Shown piece after piece: positions 32,573 to 42,836 of a DNA stretch of 64,000 nt. The notes below the pieces were generated by a model. It did not search any database, had not been told where the DNA came from, and was given only the letters and a program-made list of their open reading frames with translations. A program made the translations under genes and the position numbers. Origin of the DNA: Lysobacter stagni (lineage in GTDB: Bacteria; Pseudomonadota; Gammaproteobacteria; Xanthomonadales; Xanthomonadaceae); the NCBI RefSeq assembly GCF_030053425.1, contig NZ_JASGBI010000001.1, positions 1,868,001-1,932,000 of the forward strand, read 5' to 3'. The first letter of the stretch is position 1. Each line of letters opens with the position of its first letter.

Positions 32573-34267
32573 CTACTCCTTCGGAAGGTGGGTGCGCGCC
32601 ATGGCGTGCACGGCGTCGGCGAAGTCGCGCGCGAAGCCGGCCATGTCGAACAGGCCGCTGTCATCGCGCCGGCGCACCAGCTCGCCGCGCAGTGCGGACA
32701 AGGCGATCGGGTCGCGGCCCAGTTCGACGGCGCGTGCGATGAAGGCCTCGTCGCTGTCGACGTTCATCGCGTGCAGACCCAGGTGGTGGTTGAGGCTGCC
32801 GGCCACGCGTGCAGCGAATGTCGCGCCGGGGCGCGTCAGGACAGGGCAGCCGGCCCACAGTGCGTCGGACGCGGTGGTGTGGGCGTTGTAGGGTTCGGTG
32901 TCGAGGAACAGGTCGGCATGACGCAGGCGGGCCATGTACTGGGCATGCGGTTGTTTGCGCATGAACACCAGGCGCGCGGGATCGACGCCGTGGGCCGTCG
33001 CCGCCGCGCGCAGCCGATCATCCGCGCGACCCGGCCCGGACAGCAGCCACAGCACGCTGCCGGGCACGTCGCGCAATACCGCCAGGGCGCGCGCCATGCT
33101 GCGCGGGTTGAGCTTGTAGCTGTTGTTGAAACAGCAGAACACCACGCCCTGTTCCGGCAGGCCGCATTCCGCACGCGATGGCGGCTCGATCGTTTCGCGG
33201 CGCGTGTCGGAAGGCTGGAAGCAGCGTGGCAGGCGCACGACCGATTCGCTGAAGTCGCGCTCCATCGCGTTGTCCAGCACGAAGCCGTCCGCGAGGACGT
33301 GGTCGATCCACGGCGCGCCCGAAGTGCCGGGGTACGCAAGCCAGTTCACCTGCACGCGCGCCGGTCGCATCGCCAGCACTTCCGGTGCGCCGCCACCGCC
33401 CCAGCCGCGCAGGTCGAACAGCACCTCGATACCGGCGTCGCGGATGCGTTGCGCAACCTGCGCGTGCGGCCGCTGCGAGACATCGTGCAGCGCATGCGCG
33501 GCGGCCTGCAGGCGCTGGCGGATCGGACTGGCGTCGTCGCGGTTGAGCGCGAACAGGTGCAGCTCGAAGGGATCCTGCAGGCGCAGCTGCTCGAACAGCG
33601 CGACGGTGAGCAGGCCGGTCGGGTGTGCGCCGAAGCCGTTGGACAGGAAACCGACGCGCAGTCGTGCGGAGGTCGAGCGCGGCGTCGGCGGCAACACGCG
33701 CACCGCGCCGCCGACAGCCGATGCGCGCAGTTGTGCGCAGCGCAGTTGCTCGGCGCCGCTGGCGTCCTCGCTGAGGAAGGCGAATGGTTCCACCGAAGCG
33801 GTCGCGTCGCGCACGGCCGCACGCACCTGCGCGGAGAGCGCATCCAGATCGCGCCAGTCGCACAGCTTGCGTCGCCATGCGAGCAGGTAGGAAGCGATCT
33901 GCGGTTCTTCCGGGGCCAGCGCGTGTGCGTGCGCATACGCTTCCGACGCCGCTTCCGCCTCGCCGATGTCCTCCAGCGCATGCCCCAGCCATACCGCGAT
34001 GCCCGGGTGTCGTGGTGCGTTGGTCGCGGCCGCGCGCAGGCTGGCGACGGCGTCGTCGCGTCGGCCCTGCATCCATTGCGCGCGGCCCAGACGCGCCAGC
34101 GCTTCCGGATGGCCAGGGCGCAGCGCGAGCGCGCGACGCGCGGCGGCTTCGCCCGCGGCCGCGTCGCCGGCATCGAGTTCGTGTTCGGCCAGCAGGATCC
34201 AGGCGAAACCGTCGCCCGGATTGTGTTCCAGGGTGCGGCGCAGCTCGATGCGTGGGTCGTTGTGCAC
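32573..34267 (-). CDS. TPR protein with SPINDLY/OGT-type glycosyltransferase domain
   Basis: This 564-residue protein has N-terminal tetratricopeptide repeats (about 1-130: FAWILLAEHELDAG, HPEALARLGRAQW, IAVWLGHALEDIGEAEAASE). They precede a GT41-like domain with RVGFLSNGFGAHPTGLLT, VQVNWLAYPGTSG, FCCFNNSYKLNP and DTEPYNAHTTASDALWAG. Family members transfer sugars to Ser/Thr or Asn of proteins from a nucleotide-sugar donor. The open frame extends upstream to 34831 but is an antisense shadow of the next gene; GTG 34267 just after that gene's stop is the likely start. Role and target are unknown. Confidence 0.8.
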   Translation of the reverse strand: MHNDPRIELRRTLEHNPGDGFAWILLAEHELDAGDAAAGEAAARRALALRPGHPEALARLGRAQWMQGRRDDAVASLRAAATNAPRHPGIAVWLGHALEDIGEAEAASEAYAHAHALAPEEPQIASYLLAWRRKLCDWRDLDALSAQVRAAVRDATASVEPFAFLSEDASGAEQLRCAQLRASAVGGAVRVLPPTPRSTSARLRVGFLSNGFGAHPTGLLTVALFEQLRLQDPFELHLFALNRDDASPIRQRLQAAAHALHDVSQRPHAQVAQRIRDAGIEVLFDLRGWGGGGAPEVLAMRPARVQVNWLAYPGTSGAPWIDHVLADGFVLDNAMERDFSESVVRLPRCFQPSDTRRETIEPPSRAECGLPEQGVVFCCFNNSYKLNPRSMARALAVLRDVPGSVLWLLSGPGRADDRLRAAATAHGVDPARLVFMRKQPHAQYMARLRHADLFLDTEPYNAHTTASDALWAGCPVLTRPGATFAARVAGSLNHHLGLHAMNVDSDEAFIARAVELGRDPIALSALRGELVRRRDDSGLFDMAGFARDFADAVHAMARTHLPKE

Positions 34268-34272
34268 GAGGC

Positions 34273-35064
34273 TCAGGCTTCCTCGTACAGCCAGGCTTCT
34301 GCGCCGGACGCCAACTGCACGCGCACGCGGCGGTAGTCGCCGGCCTCGTAAGCGTCTGCCTTCGCCAGCTCCGCCGCGCTCAGTCGCAGCACGGTGCCGG
34401 GCACGCGATCGGCTGGGTCGTCGCTGGCGCGCACGATGGGATGGCGGACGATGCCGCTGGCGGTGACCGCCGCGGCGTCGCGCGCCTCCAGCCAGTCCAT
34501 GCGGTAACCGGGCAGGGCGTCGGCAACGCCGCCGTCGAGCGTGCGCCCGAACAGGCGCTGCTGGACGATGGCGTCCTGCAGGGTGCCGTACGAGAACACG
34601 GGTTCGTTGCGCACGTTCTCGGCGAAGGACCGGTAGAACCACTGTGTTTCCGCTTCGTGCCAGCCGGCGGCGCGGTACACCGCCTGCGCCGTGGCGTTGT
34701 CGCGCGTGGTTTCCAGCGTGATGCCGACCGCGCCATCGTCGCGTGCGAATTGCTCGGCCGCATCGAGCAGTGCGCGCGCCACGCCGCTGCGCCGCGCGCT
34801 GGCGTCGACGTAGAGATCGTTGAGGACCCACAAGCGTCCGGTGCGCACGGACGAGAACATCGGGTAGAGCTGCGTGAAGCCGCTCGCGTGTCCCTCGCGG
34901 GTCGCCAGCAGGATCACCGCTTCGTCGCGGCGCAGGCGTTCTTCCAGCCAGGCGCGCGCACGTGCGAGGTCGGACGGTTGTTCGTAGAACTGCCGGTACG
35001 CGTCGAACAGGGGCGCGACAGCGTCGAGGTCGGCGAGGGTGACGCGCTGGATCGCGAGGGGCAT
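34273..35064 (-). CDS. GNAT acetyltransferase fused to gamma-glutamylcyclotransferase-like domain
   Basis: This 263-residue protein joins two domains. Residues 1-148 are a GNAT N-acetyltransferase (LWVLNDLYVDASARRSGVARALLDAA is the acetyl-CoA loop; TTRDNATAQAVYRAAGW is motif B). Residues 153-263 are an AIG2/gamma-glutamylcyclotransferase-like fold with FSYGTLQ (157-163) and the catalytic-type Glu240 in DAYEAGDYRRV. The reading frame is continuous. A joined acetyltransferase/cyclotransferase could act on glutathione-related or amine substrates, but this is inference. It lies just upstream of the SPINDLY-like gene. Confidence 0.82.
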   Translation of the reverse strand: MPLAIQRVTLADLDAVAPLFDAYRQFYEQPSDLARARAWLEERLRRDEAVILLATREGHASGFTQLYPMFSSVRTGRLWVLNDLYVDASARRSGVARALLDAAEQFARDDGAVGITLETTRDNATAQAVYRAAGWHEAETQWFYRSFAENVRNEPVFSYGTLQDAIVQQRLFGRTLDGGVADALPGYRMDWLEARDAAAVTASGIVRHPIVRASDDPADRVPGTVLRLSAAELAKADAYEAGDYRRVRVQLASGAEAWLYEEA

Positions 35065-35155
35065 CGGGGGTGTCCGTCTCGGGCGTTGCGCCGATTCTAG
35101 TGAGGCCGATGTTTCGCTGTCATTGGGCCCGTTCCCGAGGGGATGACGGCGGGCG

Positions 35156-36241
35156 TCAGTCGTCCTGCGTCAGACGCGCCAGTTCGTCGGCCTGGTGTTC
35201 GTGCTGCAGCTTGCCGATCAGTTCATCCAGCGCGCCCTGGATGACGTTGGGCAGGTCGTACAGCGTGAGGCCTTCCACGCGGTGGTCGGTGATGCGGCCC
35301 TGCGGAAAGTTGTAGGTGCGGATGCGCTGGCTGCGGTCGCCGCTGCCCACCTGCAGGCGTCGCGTCTGCGCCTGGGCGGCGGCGGCCTTGGCGGCCTGCG
35401 CTTCGGCGAGCATGGCCGTCAGGCGTTTCATCGCCTTGTCGCGGTTGGCGTGCTGGCTTCGCTCGGTCTGGCTTTCGACCACGATCCCGCTGGGCACGTG
35501 GGTGATGCGGATGGCCGACTCGGTCTTGTTGACGTGCTGGCCACCGGCGCCGCTGGAGCGGAACGTATCGACCTTGAGATCGGCCGGGCTGATCTCGATC
35601 GGTTCGCCTTCCGGTTCCACCGGGATGATCGCCACCGTCGCGGCGGACGTATGGATGCGGCCCTGCGATTCGGTTTCCGGGACGCGCTGCACGCGGTGCG
35701 TGCCCGATTCGAACTTCAGCTTCGAATAGGCGCCGCGTCCTTCCACGCGCGCGATGACTTCCTTGAAGCCGCCGTGTTCGCCGGGACTGCCGGATTCGAC
35801 CTCGACCTTCCATCCCTGGCGTTCGGCGTAGCGCGCGTACATGCGGAACAGGTCGCCGGCGAAGATCGCCGCTTCATCGCCGCCGGTACCGGCGCGCACT
35901 TCCAGGTAGAGGTCGCCCTCGTCGCGTGGATCCTTCGGGATCAGGTGCGCGAGCAGTTCGGCGTCCAGGCGCTCCAGTCGCTCATGCGTGGCGGCGATTT
36001 CCTCCTCCGCCAGCGCGGCCAGTTCCGGGTCGTCGCGCATCGCCTGCGCGGCGGCGAGGTCGCTCTTCGCCTGCGCTTCGTTCTTCAGCGCGGTGGCAAC
36101 CGGTTCAAGCTGGGCGAATTCGCGGGAGTACCTGCGGAAGCGATCGGCGTCGGCGATCACGCCGGCATCGGAAAGCATCCGTTCGAGTTCCTCGCGACGT
36201 TCGGCGAGGGCTTCCAGTTTGCGGCGCAGCGATGGGGTCAT
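35156..36241 (-). CDS. prfA: Peptide chain release factor 1
   Basis: RF1 recognises UAA and UAG stop codons and triggers peptide release. The 361-residue protein has the codon-recognition tripeptide PET at 188-190 ([10 protein letters not shown]) and the universal GGQ at 233-235 ([14 protein letters not shown]), whose Gln is the substrate of PrmC. It follows hemA by 50 bases in the same direction, the conserved hemA-prfA order. The frame and length are normal. Confidence 0.95.
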   Translation of the reverse strand: MTPSLRRKLEALAERREELERMLSDAGVIADADRFRRYSREFAQLEPVATALKNEAQAKSDLAAAQAMRDDPELAALAEEEIAATHERLERLDAELLAHLIPKDPRDEGDLYLEVRAGTGGDEAAIFAGDLFRMYARYAERQGWKVEVESGSPGEHGGFKEVIARVEGRGAYSKLKFESGTHRVQRVPETESQGRIHTSAATVAIIPVEPEGEPIEISPADLKVDTFRSSGAGGQHVNKTESAIRITHVPSGIVVESQTERSQHANRDKAMKRLTAMLAEAQAAKAAAAQAQTRRLQVGSGDRSQRIRTYNFPQGRITDHRVEGLTLYDLPNVIQGALDELIGKLQHEHQADELARLTQDD

Positions 36242-36291
36242 GGCTCGGGAAGGATACGGAAGGGGAGGCCGTGCAACCGCGGGTGCGGTCG

Positions 36292-37572
36292 CTAGGCTTC
36301 CCGGTCCATGTCATTCCCGGCGTCGCCCGGATTCGCGGGAAACAGCTTGTCGGCGGCGCGCGCGAGGTCGGCGTTGCCGGTGAGCGCGGCCTCGCGCAGT
36401 GCCACGGTCGGCGCGTGCAGGATGCGGTTGGTGAGCGTGTGCGCGAGGAAGCTCAGCACTTCCTGCGGGTCCTGCCCGGCGGCGAGCTGCTGCTGCGCCT
36501 TCGCCAGCACGTCGGCCTTGGCGGCTTCGCCGTGCGCGCGCAGGCGCTTGAGCGGCTCGGTGCGCGTGCTGGCGGCCATCGTCTCGGTGAAGCGCGCCAC
36601 CTGCAGTTCGACGATGGCCTCGGCCTCCGTCGCCGCTTCGCGACGGCTGCGGCGGTTGTCCTCGATGGCGCGTTCCAGGTCGTCGACGGTGTAGAGGAAG
36701 ACGTCCTTCAGGTCGGCCACGTCCGGTGCGATGTCGCGCGGCACCGCGAGGTCGAGCAGCAGCATCGGCCGGTGCTTGCGCGTGGAGAGCGCGGCGACGA
36801 CCTGCGGCTTGCGCAGGATCGGATCGCGGCTGGCGGTGGCGGAAATCACCACGTCGGCCTCGCCCAGGTGCTTGTCGAGTTCGTTCAGCGGCAGCGCGAA
36901 ACCGCCGTGGCGGCTGGCCAGTTCCTGCGCGTGGGCGAGCGTGCGGTTGGCGACCAGCAGGCGCTTGGCGCGTGCCTGGACCAGGTGTCGTGCGGCCAGT
37001 TCGATGGTCTCGCCCGCGCCGATCATCAGCACGGTGGACTCCTCCAGGCGCGCGAAGGATTCCTGCGCCAGCCGCACCGCGGCGGAGGCCACCGACACCG
37101 GATTGGCGCCGATGCGCGTGTCCGTGCGTGCGCGCTTGGCCGTGGCGAATGCGTGCTGGAACAGGCGGTCGAGCTGGTTGCCCAGCGTGCCGGCGTTGCG
37201 CGCGGTGGCCCAGGCGTCCTTCACCTGGCCGAGGATCTGCGGTTCGCCCAGCACCAGCGAGTCCAGCCCGGTGGCGACACGGAACAGATGGCGCACGGCT
37301 TCGGCATCGCGATGGCGGTAGAGGTAGGCGTGCAGGTCACCGACATCGTCGGGATGCGTGGCCAGCCAGTCGGCCAGGGCCTGGCCGTCATCGTTGGAAA
37401 CGGCGTAGAGCTCGGTGCGGTTGCAGGTGGACAGCAGCGCGACTTCCTGCACCTGGGGCAGGGTCCGCAGGGCATCCAGCGCGGCCGGCACGGTGGCCGC
37501 CGAGAACGCGACCCGCTCGCGCAGGCTGACCGGCGCGGTCTGGTGGTTGATGCCTAGGACGAACAGACTCAT
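36292..37572 (-). CDS. hemA: Glutamyl-tRNA reductase
   Basis: HemA reduces glutamyl-tRNA with NADPH to glutamate-1-semialdehyde, the first step of the C5 pathway to heme. The 426-residue protein starts with the conserved [19 protein letters not shown]. The catalytic Cys50 lies in [11 protein letters not shown], and [15 protein letters not shown] and the NADPH-binding [13 protein letters not shown] segment follow. It is divergent from the TPR gene (37678), with the shared promoter region in 37573-37677, and leads into prfA. Confidence 0.96.
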   Translation of the reverse strand: MSLFVLGINHQTAPVSLRERVAFSAATVPAALDALRTLPQVQEVALLSTCNRTELYAVSNDDGQALADWLATHPDDVGDLHAYLYRHRDAEAVRHLFRVATGLDSLVLGEPQILGQVKDAWATARNAGTLGNQLDRLFQHAFATAKRARTDTRIGANPVSVASAAVRLAQESFARLEESTVLMIGAGETIELAARHLVQARAKRLLVANRTLAHAQELASRHGGFALPLNELDKHLGEADVVISATASRDPILRKPQVVAALSTRKHRPMLLLDLAVPRDIAPDVADLKDVFLYTVDDLERAIEDNRRSRREAATEAEAIVELQVARFTETMAASTRTEPLKRLRAHGEAAKADVLAKAQQQLAAGQDPQEVLSFLAHTLTNRILHAPTVALREAALTGNADLARAADKLFPANPGDAGNDMDREA

Positions 37573-37677
37573 TGACGCCGGACTCTGGTTCAGGTGCTTG
37601 CGATAAGCTGCTGGCTACCCGGAGGCCGACATTCTACCGGCCCCGTCCCGTCCCGGTTGCCCTGCAGGCCTGATCGA

Positions 37678-39357
37678 ATGCCCGTTGCCTTGCGCACGCT
37701 CTGTTTCGTCCTTGTCGTTGCGTTCGCGTCCGCGCCTTCATTCGCGGCGGAAAAGACCCCCGCCGCCCCGGCCGATCCGATGGGGGCTTCGCTGGAATCG
37801 CTGATGGTGGGCGAGTTCGCCCTCCAGTCCGGTCGCCTGGACGAGGCCGCCCAGGCCTATCTGGAAGCCGCCCGCACTGCCGACGACGCTGCCCTGGCCG
37901 AACGCGCCACTCGCATCGCCCTGCTGGCCAAGGACGACAAGCGCGCGGCGCAGGCGCTGTCGCTGTGGCGAAAGCAGGGGGGCGACGGGCTGAGCCTGTC
38001 CGCGGCCGAGGCCGTGCTGGCCATCCGCCGCGGCGACGAGCGCACCGCCCGCAAGCATCTGGCGACGCTGCTGCAGTCGCCCGGCGATACGGGCTGGCGG
38101 CAGGCGCTGGGCGTACTCAGCGGCGGCGCGCGCGATCCGAAGCAGGCCGCGCGCCTGCTGGACAAGTTGATCGACGGCAACCAGATCCCGAACAAGCTGC
38201 CGGCCTGGCTGGCCTTCGGGGGTCTCGCCCAGGGCCTGGAGCAGCCGGAGCTGGTCGAGCGTGTCGTGGCTGAAGTCGTGCGGCGTTTCCCCGGCGAAGC
38301 GCGCGTGGGCCTGCTGCGTGCCAGCCAGCTGCGCGAGGACGGCAAGGTCGAGGAAGCGCGCCAGTTGCTGGCCTCGCTGGCCGACAAGGCGGGGGACGAT
38401 GCGACCCTGCGGCGCGCGATCGCCGACGAGTTCCACCGCATGGGCGACTACACCGCGGCCGAGGCGGTGCTGGCCCAGGGCGCGCAGGACGACCAGACCT
38501 ACGCCCTGCGCGCGGCGCTGCTCGCCCAGGCGGAGGACAAGGCCGCGCTCACCCGCCTTTACGAAGAGCTGCGCGCCAATGCGTCCGAGCCCGACCCGCA
38601 GCGGCGCCTGCTGCTGGGGCAGATGGCCGAATTCCTCGATCGCAACGAAGCGGCGCTGGACTGGTACCGCGGTGTCGCCGGCGGTCCGCAGCGGTGGTCG
38701 GCTCGCCTGCGCAGCGCCAACGTGCTGCACGAACTCGACCGCGATGCCGAAGCCTACAAGTCGCTGCGCGAGATGCAGGCCGATGCCTCCGCGGACGACG
38801 AAACGCGCCGCGATGCGTACCTGCTGGAAGCATCGCTGCGCCAGAAGGACGACAACCTCGATGGCGAGATGGACGCGTACGCGCGCGGCCTCGCCGCGTT
38901 CCCGGACGATCCGGAAATCCTCTATTCGCGCGGCCTGAGCTGGGAGCGCCGCGACGACATCCCGCGCGCCGAAGCCGACCTGCGCAAGATCCTCGTCGCC
39001 GAACCGGACAACGTCGCCGCGCTCAATGCCTTGGGCTATACGCTGGCCGACCGCACCGCGCGCTACCAGGAAGCGTTGCAGCTGATCGAGCGCGCACGCA
39101 CGGCCGAGCCCGACAACGCCGCCATCATCGACAGCTACGGCTGGGTGCTCTATCGCCTGGGCCGCAAGGAAGAAGCGCTGGTCGAGCTGCGTCGCGCGCT
39201 GACGATGCAGAAGGATGCCGAGATCGCCTCGCACCTGGCCGAAGTGTTGTGGGAGCTGGGGCACAAGGACGAGGCGCGGAAGTACTTCGATCTGTCGCGC
39301 AAGCTCGATCCGGACAACCGCTCGCTCAAGCGCGCGCTGGAGAAGACCGGCGCATGA
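37678..39357 (+). CDS. Periplasmic tetratricopeptide-repeat protein
   Basis: This 559-residue protein has a signal peptide (about 1-24, ending APSFAAE) and about ten tetratricopeptide-like helical hairpins across the length. The clearest are in residues 420-540 (YSRGLSWERRDDIPRAEADL; NVAALNALGYTLADRTARYQEAL; SYGWVLYRLGRKEEALVEL). It overlaps lolB by four bases (ATGA). A TPR gene at this position between hemA and lolB is conserved in related genomes and may help outer-membrane biogenesis; this is inferred from linkage. Confidence 0.85.
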   Translation: MPVALRTLCFVLVVAFASAPSFAAEKTPAAPADPMGASLESLMVGEFALQSGRLDEAAQAYLEAARTADDAALAERATRIALLAKDDKRAAQALSLWRKQGGDGLSLSAAEAVLAIRRGDERTARKHLATLLQSPGDTGWRQALGVLSGGARDPKQAARLLDKLIDGNQIPNKLPAWLAFGGLAQGLEQPELVERVVAEVVRRFPGEARVGLLRASQLREDGKVEEARQLLASLADKAGDDATLRRAIADEFHRMGDYTAAEAVLAQGAQDDQTYALRAALLAQAEDKAALTRLYEELRANASEPDPQRRLLLGQMAEFLDRNEAALDWYRGVAGGPQRWSARLRSANVLHELDRDAEAYKSLREMQADASADDETRRDAYLLEASLRQKDDNLDGEMDAYARGLAAFPDDPEILYSRGLSWERRDDIPRAEADLRKILVAEPDNVAALNALGYTLADRTARYQEALQLIERARTAEPDNAAIIDSYGWVLYRLGRKEEALVELRRALTMQKDAEIASHLAEVLWELGHKDEARKYFDLSRKLDPDNRSLKRALEKTGA

Positions 39358-39980
39358 GGGCGATCCGAGCGTTCATGGCGTCCGCATGCGTGGCGCTACT
39401 GCTGGCCGGTTGCGTGTCACATACGGTGCGCACACCGGCAGTGCCGGTGGATCACGCGCAGGCGCAGGCGCAGGACGCGCGCCGCGCCGAAGTGGTGGAC
39501 TGGAGCCTCTCGGGCCGCATCGCGGTGTCCAACGGCAAGCAGGGCGGCAGCGGGCGGATCGACTGGGAAAACCGGGCCGAACGGTATGCGGTCTCGCTGA
39601 GCGCACCGGTCACCCGGCAGAGCTGGCGACTGGCGGGCGATGCCGCACACGCCCGGCTGGAGGGCATCCAGGGCGGGCCGCGTGAAAGCGACGACGTGGA
39701 GGAAATGCTGCGGGAAACCACCGGCTGGGATATCCCGGTCCGGGCCATGACCTATTGGGTCCGTGGGGTGGGTGCCGCCAGCGACGAATTCGGTCCTGCG
39801 CGGGTCGTGTATGGCGAGGGCAACCGTCCGGTGCGGCTGGAGCAGGCCGGCTGGGTGATCGATTTCGAGCAGTGGCAGGGCGCCGGCGAGCCCGCCATGC
39901 CCACCCGGCTGGTGGCGACCCGAAGCGGCGCCAAGGTGCGCCTGATCGTCGACGAATGGTCGCTGGACGCACCGAGATGA
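39354..39980 (+). CDS. lolB: LolB, outer-membrane lipoprotein receptor
   Basis: LolB accepts lipoproteins from the carrier LolA and inserts them in the outer membrane. The 208-residue protein has a lipobox LLAGC with lipidated Cys20 and the conserved [22 protein letters not shown] strand pair. A MTYWVRGV segment and a C-terminal hydrophobic core follow. It is translationally coupled at both ends: ATGA overlap with the TPR gene and with ispE. Confidence 0.9.
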   Translation: MRAIRAFMASACVALLLAGCVSHTVRTPAVPVDHAQAQAQDARRAEVVDWSLSGRIAVSNGKQGGSGRIDWENRAERYAVSLSAPVTRQSWRLAGDAAHARLEGIQGGPRESDDVEEMLRETTGWDIPVRAMTYWVRGVGAASDEFGPARVVYGEGNRPVRLEQAGWVIDFEQWQGAGEPAMPTRLVATRSGAKVRLIVDEWSLDAPR

Positions 39981-40873
39981 CTGCCGATACCGCCCGCGGC
40001 CAGGCGTGGTCATCCTGGCCGGCGCCGGCGAAGCTGAACCTGTTCCTGCGCATCACCGGTCGTCGAGACGACGGCTATCACCTGTTGCAGACGGTGTTCC
40101 GGCTGCTGGAGTGGGGCGATGCCGTACGCCTGCGGGTCCGTGAGGACGGCCAGGTCCGCCGGCACGGCGCCTCCGCGCCGGGTGTGGCGGAGGAGGACGA
40201 TCTCACCGTCCGGGCAGCCAAGTTGCTCCAATCGGTCGCTAACGTCGGCTTTGGTGCAGATATTCTCGTCGAAAAGCGCATTCCAAGCGGCGGTGGTTTC
40301 GGCGGTGGGTCGTCCGATGCCGCCTCGGTGCTTGTGGCCTTGAATGCCTTGTGGGGCGTCGGGCTGGGACTCGACGAGCTCGCGGATCTCGGTCTGCGCC
40401 TTGGGGCGGATGTGCCCGTCTTCGTGCGCGGTGAGAATGCGTGGGCAGAAGGGGTTGGCGAGCGGCTGACGACCGTCCGGCTGCCGTCGGCCTGGTATGT
40501 GCTGGCGGACCCCGGCGTGCATGCGCCGACCGCCGCGCTGTTCCGATCCCCTGAATTGACGCGTGATGCCGCGCCCGCGACAATGTCGGACTTCGTTTCG
40601 GGTGTGCCGCTCGGGAATGCGTTCGAGCCGGTGTTGCGCGCGCGCGAACCTGCCGTTGAGGCGGTGTTCGCTGCGCTGTCGTGCATCGGTCCGGCGCGCC
40701 TGACCGGATCCGGCAGCGGCTGTTTCGTCGAATTCGCCACGCGCGAAGCGGCGGAGGAGGCGCTGACGGTGTTGGCGCCGGGCCTTCGGGCCTGGGTGGC
40801 GGAAGGAGCTCAGGCTTCCCCGCTGCACCGTGCACTGGCCGACTGGACGAGACAGGCTGTATCGGCTCCCTGA
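39977..40873 (+). CDS. ispE: IspE, 4-diphosphocytidyl-2-C-methyl-D-erythritol kinase
   Basis: IspE phosphorylates CDP-methylerythritol with ATP in the non-mevalonate isoprenoid pathway. The 298-residue GHMP kinase has [22 protein letters not shown] at the N-terminus, the ATP loop [14 protein letters not shown], and the C-terminal [14 protein letters not shown] 39977 overlaps the lolB stop (ATGA). tRNA-Gln begins 15 bases after the stop. Confidence 0.94.
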   Translation: MTADTARGQAWSSWPAPAKLNLFLRITGRRDDGYHLLQTVFRLLEWGDAVRLRVREDGQVRRHGASAPGVAEEDDLTVRAAKLLQSVANVGFGADILVEKRIPSGGGFGGGSSDAASVLVALNALWGVGLGLDELADLGLRLGADVPVFVRGENAWAEGVGERLTTVRLPSAWYVLADPGVHAPTAALFRSPELTRDAAPATMSDFVSGVPLGNAFEPVLRAREPAVEAVFAALSCIGPARLTGSGSGCFVEFATREAAEEALTVLAPGLRAWVAEGAQASPLHRALADWTRQAVSAP

Positions 40874-40888
40874 CCGGAGTCACCCCGC

Positions 40889-40965
40889 AGGGGCGTCGCC
40901 AAGTGGCCCAAGGCACCGGGTTTTGATCCCGGCACTCGTAGGTTCGAATCCTACCGCCCCTGCCA
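40889..40965 (+). tRNA. tRNA-Gln(TTG)
   Basis: A 77-base cloverleaf includes the encoded CCA. The acceptor stem is AGGGGCG/CGCCCCT, the anticodon stem CCGGG/CCCGG holds the loop TTTTGAT, and the T loop is TTCGAAT. Anticodon TTG reads CAA glutamine codons. Its place between ispE and prs is conserved. Confidence 0.95.
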
Positions 40966-40986
40966 ATTCAATCCGGGATCGGGAAT

Positions 40987-41025
40987 TCGGGATTGGAGAT
41001 TCGCATGTCGAGTCTGCAATCCCGA
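40987..41025. repeat. Intergenic hairpin repeat upstream of prs
   Basis: Two 17-base arms (40987-41003 with 41009-41025, loop CATGT) pair with one mismatch and one G-T wobble. The arms carry a GGGATTGG-like core that also appears near 50465. It lies 28 bases before the prs start and could fold in the leader of prs mRNA or act as a dispersed REP-like element. Confidence 0.7.
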
Positions 41026-41053
41026 GTGCCCCTTCCGAATCCGGTGCCACACC

Positions 41054-42013
41054 ATGCAGAACGACCGCAACCTGCTGATCTTCAGCGGCAACGCCAACCG
41101 CCCGCTGGCCGAATCGGTCTGCAAGGAACTCGGCATCCGGCTGGGAAAGGCACTGGTCGGTCGTTTCTCCGACGGTGAGGTGCAGGTCGAGATCGAGGAG
41201 AACGTGCGCCGGCAGGAAGTGTTCGTGATCCAGCCGACGAACGCGCCCACGGCCGAGAACTTCATGGAGCTGCTGGTGCTGGTGGACGCGCTCAAGCGCG
41301 CCTCGGCCGCCAGCGTCACCGCGGTGGTGCCGTACTTCGGCTACGCCCGCCAGGATCGCCGCCCGCGTTCCTCGCGCGTGCCGATCACGGCCAAGGTCGC
41401 GGCGAAGATGTTCGGCGCCGTGGGCACCGACCGGGTATTGACGGTCGACCTGCACGCCGACCAGATCCAGGGTTTCTTCGATATCCCGGTGGACAACGTG
41501 TACGCCTCGCCGCTGCTGCTCGCCGACATCTGGCGCGCGCACGGCACGGACAACATGGTGGTGGTCTCGCCCGACGTCGGCGGCGTGGTGCGCGCGCGAG
41601 CAATCGCAAAGCGCCTCGACGACGCGGACCTGGCGATCATCGACAAGCGTCGTCCGCGTGCGAACGTCGCCACGGTGATGAACATCATCGGTGACGTGGA
41701 AGGCAAGACGTGCGTTCTGGTCGACGACATCGTCGACACCGCCGGCACGCTGTGCGCGGCGGCGAACGCGCTGAAGGCGCAGGGCGCGACCAAGGTGGTC
41801 GCGTACTGCACGCATCCGGTGCTGTCGGGCGCGGCGATGGACAACGTGACCAAATCGCAGCTCGACGAGCTGGTGGTCACCGACACCATCCGGCTGTCCG
41901 AAGCAGCGAAGGCCTGCAGCAAGATCCGCCAGCTCAGCGTTGCCGAGCTGCTGGCCGAGACGATCCGCCGCGTGGCTTTCGGCGAATCCGTCAGTTCGCT
42001 CTACGTGGACTGA
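41054..42013 (+). CDS. prs: Ribose-phosphate pyrophosphokinase
   Basis: Prs makes phosphoribosyl pyrophosphate from ribose 5-phosphate and ATP for purine, pyrimidine, histidine and tryptophan synthesis. The 319-residue class I enzyme has [19 protein letters not shown], the flexible loop [36 protein letters not shown] and the PRPP loop [12 protein letters not shown]. The ribosome site before ATG 41054 is weak. Confidence 0.96.
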   Translation: MQNDRNLLIFSGNANRPLAESVCKELGIRLGKALVGRFSDGEVQVEIEENVRRQEVFVIQPTNAPTAENFMELLVLVDALKRASAASVTAVVPYFGYARQDRRPRSSRVPITAKVAAKMFGAVGTDRVLTVDLHADQIQGFFDIPVDNVYASPLLLADIWRAHGTDNMVVVSPDVGGVVRARAIAKRLDDADLAIIDKRRPRANVATVMNIIGDVEGKTCVLVDDIVDTAGTLCAAANALKAQGATKVVAYCTHPVLSGAAMDNVTKSQLDELVVTDTIRLSEAAKACSKIRQLSVAELLAETIRRVAFGESVSSLYVD

Positions 42014-42128
42014 CGAAAGAATCTGCGGTGGCGGCTCCGGCCGTCATCGCAAAACCGCTCACCTGGTCGCGGGTGAGCGTTCATCCCGCCGCGAGGCGGG
42101 TCCATTGCAAGCAAAGTGAGTTACGAAA

Positions 42129-42782
42129 ATGTCCGAACACATCCTCAAGGCCACTGGCCGCAAGGTCGAAGGGAAGGGTGCGAGCCGCCGCCTTCGCCAC
42201 GCCGCCAGCATCCCGGCCATCGTCTACGGCGGCAAGTCCGCTCCGCAGCCCATCCAGCTCGAGCACGAGAAGACCTGGCTCGCCCAGCAGAACGAGTGGT
42301 TCTACTCCTCGATCCTGACCCTCGACATCGACGGCAAGGCCGAGCCGGTGCTGCTGCGCGACATCCAGCGCCATCCGTTCAAGCAGATCATCATGCACCT
42401 GGACTTCCAGCGCGTTGATCTGAACGCCGCGCTGAAGGCCTCGGTGCCGCTGCACTTCCTCAACCAGGAAGGCTCGCCGGCCGGCAAGGCCGCCGACGTG
42501 GTCATCACCCACGAGCTCAACGAAGTCACCGTCAGCTGCCTGCCGAAGGACCTGCCGGAGTTCATCGAGATCGACCTGTCGAAGCTGGCCGTGGGCGACA
42601 TCGTCCACCTGTCCGACATCAAGCTGCCCAAGGGCGTCGAGCTGCCGGAACTGAAGCTGGGCAAGGAACACGACGTCGCCGTCGTGATCGCCAAGCACGG
42701 TCGCGTCGAGTCCGAGGAAACGACCGAGGCTCCGCCGGCCGAAGTGCCGGCGACCAAGGCCGCCAAGAAGGACGAGAAGTAA
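42129..42782 (+). CDS. rplY: 50S ribosomal protein L25 (CTC family)
   Basis: L25 binds 5S rRNA. This 217-residue form has an N-terminal L25 domain (1-95, KVEGKGASRRLRHAASIPAI) and a C-terminal TL5/CTC beta domain, as in general-stress protein CTC. It ends in a charged Glu/Ala/Lys tail. It lies between prs and pth as in most gammaproteobacteria. Confidence 0.94.
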   Translation: MSEHILKATGRKVEGKGASRRLRHAASIPAIVYGGKSAPQPIQLEHEKTWLAQQNEWFYSSILTLDIDGKAEPVLLRDIQRHPFKQIIMHLDFQRVDLNAALKASVPLHFLNQEGSPAGKAADVVITHELNEVTVSCLPKDLPEFIEIDLSKLAVGDIVHLSDIKLPKGVELPELKLGKEHDVAVVIAKHGRVESEETTEAPPAEVPATKAAKKDEK

Positions 42783-42797
42783 TCACGTCCGGTTGAT

Positions 42798-42817
42798 CCG
42801 CCCGCGCGAGCGGGCGG
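42798..42817. other. Short hairpin between rplY and pth
   Basis: CCGCCCG (42798-42804) pairs with CGGGCGG (42811-42817) around CGCGAG, 16 bases after the rplY stop. There is no T-tract; it may slow polymerase or stabilise the rplY end of the message. Confidence 0.4.
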
Positions 42818-42836
42818 GTCGCCACGTGAGTCCACG

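Noticed and set aside
34268..34831. An upstream extension of the SPINDLY-like gene to 34831
   Set aside because: The extension overlaps the GNAT fusion gene on the same strand in another frame and is Arg-rich without TPR pattern.
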